Assembly (NCBI GenBank): GCA_030152865.1
Contig: JASLIW010000129.1
Coordinates: forward strand, 1-53,543
Origin: Bacteroides sp.
Lineage (GTDB): Bacteria > Bacteroidota > Bacteroidia > Bacteroidales > Bacteroidaceae
Length of the DNA: 53,543 nucleotides
Direction of reading: 5' to 3'
Shown here: piece after piece, positions 51,344 through 53,543 of the stretch
Layout of the letters: the number at the start of each line of letters is the position of its first letter
How positions within the stretch are numbered: the stretch's first letter is position 1
Notes under the pieces: generated by a model
Told to the model about the DNA's origin: nothing
The model's database searches: none
The model's input: the letters and a program-made list of their open reading frames with translations, nothing else
Translations under genes and position numbers: made by a program

Positions 51344-52084
51344 ATGAAAAAAATTCTTATATTAATATTTATCTTACTTACAATAACCTACTTGGTTCTT
51401 GCTACTACCTGGTTCAATACTCAAAATGACGAGCTTAGCTGCCAGGATATTGAACTCTTTGTCAAAGATTCAATTCAAGGTAGTAACATAAGTAAACTTG
51501 ACTTAATTAGCTTACTCAAGAAACACAAGGTGTATCCTGTAGATCAGCCTATGGACCAAATATCGACACGGGCTATAGAGCAGGCTATACAGTCAAACCC
51601 ACTTATAGAGCGAGTAGATTGCTATAAAACACCAAGTGGTAAGATTGGTATTGATTTATACCAACGCATACCAGTTCTTCGAGTTTTTGACCAGACAGGG
51701 AAACAGCTAATTGTGGACAGAAATGGAACTTTAATGCCCCCTAAGACCAAATGTAAGTCAAATATACTTGTAGCCACTGGAGCGATTAGTGAGAAATTTG
51801 CTTGTGGTCCACTTTACGATTTTGTAATGTATATCAACCAAAACGATTTTTGGAATAATCAAATACAGCAAATTTACGTGAAAAGAGAGGATGCTATAGA
51901 ACTTATTCCTAGAGTAGGTGATCACATCATTTATATGGGTACACTCTATGATTACGAGCAGAAACTAGAACGACTTAAGACGTTTTACAAAAAAGTACTC
52001 AATAAAGTAGGGTGGAATAAGTATAGCATGATTAATATAGAATTTAGTAACCAGATTATTTGCACAGATAAGCATAAAAAATAG
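51344..52084 (+). CDS. ftsQ: Cell division protein FtsQ
   Basis: A 246-residue bitopic protein: a short cytoplasmic start, one membrane helix (ILILIFILLTITYLVLA), then an extracytoplasmic POTRA-like domain and beta domain. RAIEQAIQSNPLIERVDCYK and the later YFDQ-like PVLRVFDQTGKQLIVDRNGT fit the family. FtsQ scaffolds FtsL/B in the divisome. The call rests on topology, size and its place between murC and ftsA. Confidence 0.88.
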   Translation: MKKILILIFILLTITYLVLATTWFNTQNDELSCQDIELFVKDSIQGSNISKLDLISLLKKHKVYPVDQPMDQISTRAIEQAIQSNPLIERVDCYKTPSGKIGIDLYQRIPVLRVFDQTGKQLIVDRNGTLMPPKTKCKSNILVATGAISEKFACGPLYDFVMYINQNDFWNNQIQQIYVKREDAIELIPRVGDHIIYMGTLYDYEQKLERLKTFYKKVLNKVGWNKYSMINIEFSNQIICTDKHKK

Positions 52085-52089
52085 TAGAT

Positions 52090-53543
52090 ATGGCAATGAC
52101 AGATTTTATCGCAGCTGTTGACTTAAGCTCAACAAAAATTTCTGGAATAGCAGGAAAGCAAAATGAGCAAGGAGAGCTCAGTATCTTATCCTATATAAAA
52201 GAAGATGCATCCTCTTTTATGAAAAAAGGGGTTGTCTATAATTTAGCTAAAGCAACTCAAGCTATTCAGTCCGTAATTAGCCAAATGGAAGACGAGCTAG
52301 AGAGTAAAATAGCAAAAGTATACGTAGGTATAGCAGGACAATCTTTGCATTCTGTAAAGACAACGATAAACAGAGACTTAGAAGAAGACACTGTTATTTC
52401 AAAAGAGATTGTTGACTCCATGCTTGAGGAGAACAACAAAGTCCCAGTTTTGGAGAAAAACACCTTGCTATTAGACACCATCGTTTTAGAATACAAGCTG
52501 GGCAACGACTATCAGTTAGACCCGGTTGGTGTACCTCGTAACCATATTGAGGGAAACTACCTTAATATTATTGCTCGCGACACGCTGATAAAAAACATAG
52601 AGCTCTGCTTCGAAAAAATAGATGTTGAAATAGCAGATTTCATTGTGACTCCCATAGCAAGCTCAAATATCCTTATTTCAGAAGCAGATAAACGTTCTGG
52701 ATGTGCATACATCGATTTTGGTGCAGAAACAACTACTATAGCTATCTATCATGCCAACCTACTCCGATACATTACAGTGCTTCCCTTAGGTGGGAACAGC
52801 ATCACCAAGGATATCACGTCTCTGAAAATTGAAATGGATGAGGCCGAAGCTATCAAGCTAGAGTATGGCAATTTAAACTACGAGGATAAGAGTAAAGACA
52901 TACGTGAAACCTTCTATGTGGGTTCTAATAAGGAAAGAGAGCTTCCTATTAGCCATGTAAATAATCTGATACGAGCAAGGGTGGAAGAAATTGTGCAGAA
53001 CGCCTGGAACTTAATCCAGCAGTCTGGGTTTCATGATTGTCTTGTCGCTGGCATTACGATTACAGGAGGTGCTTCTAATCTACCAGGTCTTGAAGATATG
53101 ATTAAGCAAATCACGCGTATCAACAAAGTAAAACAAGGCCAATCACATATCAAGTTCCAGCAATCTAATGTTATTAGTGCACGCTTCAGAAAAGAAGATC
53201 CAAATACCTACTATGGCATTCAATCCCTACTTTCTGAAGGAAAAGTAAACTGCTGTAAAATAGAGAAACCTGTAACCCCTGACATTTTCGAGAGTGAGGA
53301 GCATATTAACAAACAGGAAACAAACCCTGGACATAAAGATGAGCCAGGAGCTCCTACTACCCCACTCACAAAGGAAGAACAGCAGAAGCTCGAAGAGTTG
53401 GAGGCTATAGAACAAGAGCGCTTGGAGAAAATCAGAAAAAGAGATGCAGAAGAGAAGAAAAGAAGAGAGCTTGAAAGGCTAAAGCGCGAACAAGAAGAGA
53501 AAGCCAGAAAAGAAGAGCTGGAGAAAAAAAGGCTAGCCGAAGA
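52090..53543 (+). CDS. ftsA: Cell division protein FtsA, 3' end beyond the window
   Basis: The open frame from ATG 52090 runs off the right edge with at least 484 residues. It is an actin-fold ATPase that tethers FtsZ to the membrane: phosphate loops AVDLSSTKISG and CAYIDFGAETTTIAIYH, and the adenosine motif ITITGGASNLPGLEDM. The actin fold ends near residue 380 (YYGIQSLLSEG). A further 100 or more residues follow, first proline-rich, then from about residue 427 a strongly K/E/R-rich helical stretch. E. coli FtsA is about 420 residues in all, so this tail is an extension. The membrane-targeting end is not in the window. Confidence 0.95.
   Translation, partial: MAMTDFIAAVDLSSTKISGIAGKQNEQGELSILSYIKEDASSFMKKGVVYNLAKATQAIQSVISQMEDELESKIAKVYVGIAGQSLHSVKTTINRDLEEDTVISKEIVDSMLEENNKVPVLEKNTLLLDTIVLEYKLGNDYQLDPVGVPRNHIEGNYLNIIARDTLIKNIELCFEKIDVEIADFIVTPIASSNILISEADKRSGCAYIDFGAETTTIAIYHANLLRYITVLPLGGNSITKDITSLKIEMDEAEAIKLEYGNLNYEDKSKDIRETFYVGSNKERELPISHVNNLIRARVEEIVQNAWNLIQQSGFHDCLVAGITITGGASNLPGLEDMIKQITRINKVKQGQSHIKFQQSNVISARFRKEDPNTYYGIQSLLSEGKVNCCKIEKPVTPDIFESEEHINKQETNPGHKDEPGAPTTPLTKEEQQKLEELEAIEQERLEKIRKRDAEEKKRRELERLKREQEEKARKEELEKKRLAE

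Noticed and set aside
53227..53415. A 62-codon minus-strand frame inside ftsA
   Set aside because: It is antisense to the charged tail of FtsA; the F/L-rich product is the mirror of K/E-rich codons.
1..53543. CRISPR arrays, insertion sequences, prophage or attachment sites
   Set aside because: No regularly spaced repeats, transposase or integrase motifs, or tRNA-linked direct repeats were seen; gene content is core throughout.

Overview
This window is chromosomal, AT-rich DNA from a member of the Bacteroidota, most likely order Bacteroidales and perhaps close to Porphyromonadaceae; species is not resolvable from reading alone. The signs are Bacteroidota-type promoters (-7 box TAnnTTTG with a TTG/TTTG -33 element about 20 bp upstream), a DUF3467 gene beside rpsL, a GlsA/GlsB-like lipid acyltransferase pair, zinc-free forms of S4, S14 and L36, and a division cluster opening with mraZ. 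Nearly every base is accounted for by core genes. I see no CRISPR array, insertion sequence, prophage, tRNA or rRNA gene body.

Layout. Positions 1-360 hold three tandem strong promoters facing left out of the window, followed by a boxA-like element; this looks like the control region of an rRNA operon whose genes lie beyond the left edge. Positions 678-4552 (minus) hold a three-gene cell-surface O-acetylation set: an MBOAT acyltransferase and two SGNH/GDSL-type secreted or anchored proteins. Positions 4674-11275 (minus) form a TetR - TolC - adaptor - RND pump operon that ends in a small PII-like gene. A palindrome over the -33 region of its promoter is a likely TetR operator.

Positions 11402-29596 (minus) are one continuous str-S10-spc-alpha supercluster: rpsL, rpsG, fusA, rpsJ to rplO, secY, map, infA, rpmJ, rpsM, rpsK, rpsD, rpoA, rplQ. 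It has a strong promoter ahead of rpsL and an intrinsic terminator after rplQ. The short genes rpmJ and rpmD are included. Upstream sit DUF3467 and a long-chain acyl-CoA synthetase; rpoBC is not adjacent.

Positions 32015-39119 are mixed-strand metabolism: an ArgE-like M20 deacylase, a DUF4292 lipoprotein, a TPR protein, dUTPase, dNTP triphosphohydrolase and the GlsB/GlsA-like pair. From 39459 to the right edge runs the dcw cluster on the plus strand: mraZ, rsmH, ftsL, ftsI (PBP with PASTA), murE, mraY, murD, ftsW, murG, murC, ftsQ and the start of ftsA. It carries out lipid II synthesis and septal wall assembly. Two TGGGG repeats exactly one helical turn apart upstream of mraZ look like an MraZ operator.

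I found no convincing wholly new system. The points most worth a second look are the PII-like protein in the RND operon, the TetR operator, the MraZ box, the 113-nt gap before rpsD as a possible S4 leader, the O-acetylation trio, and the long charged tail on FtsA.
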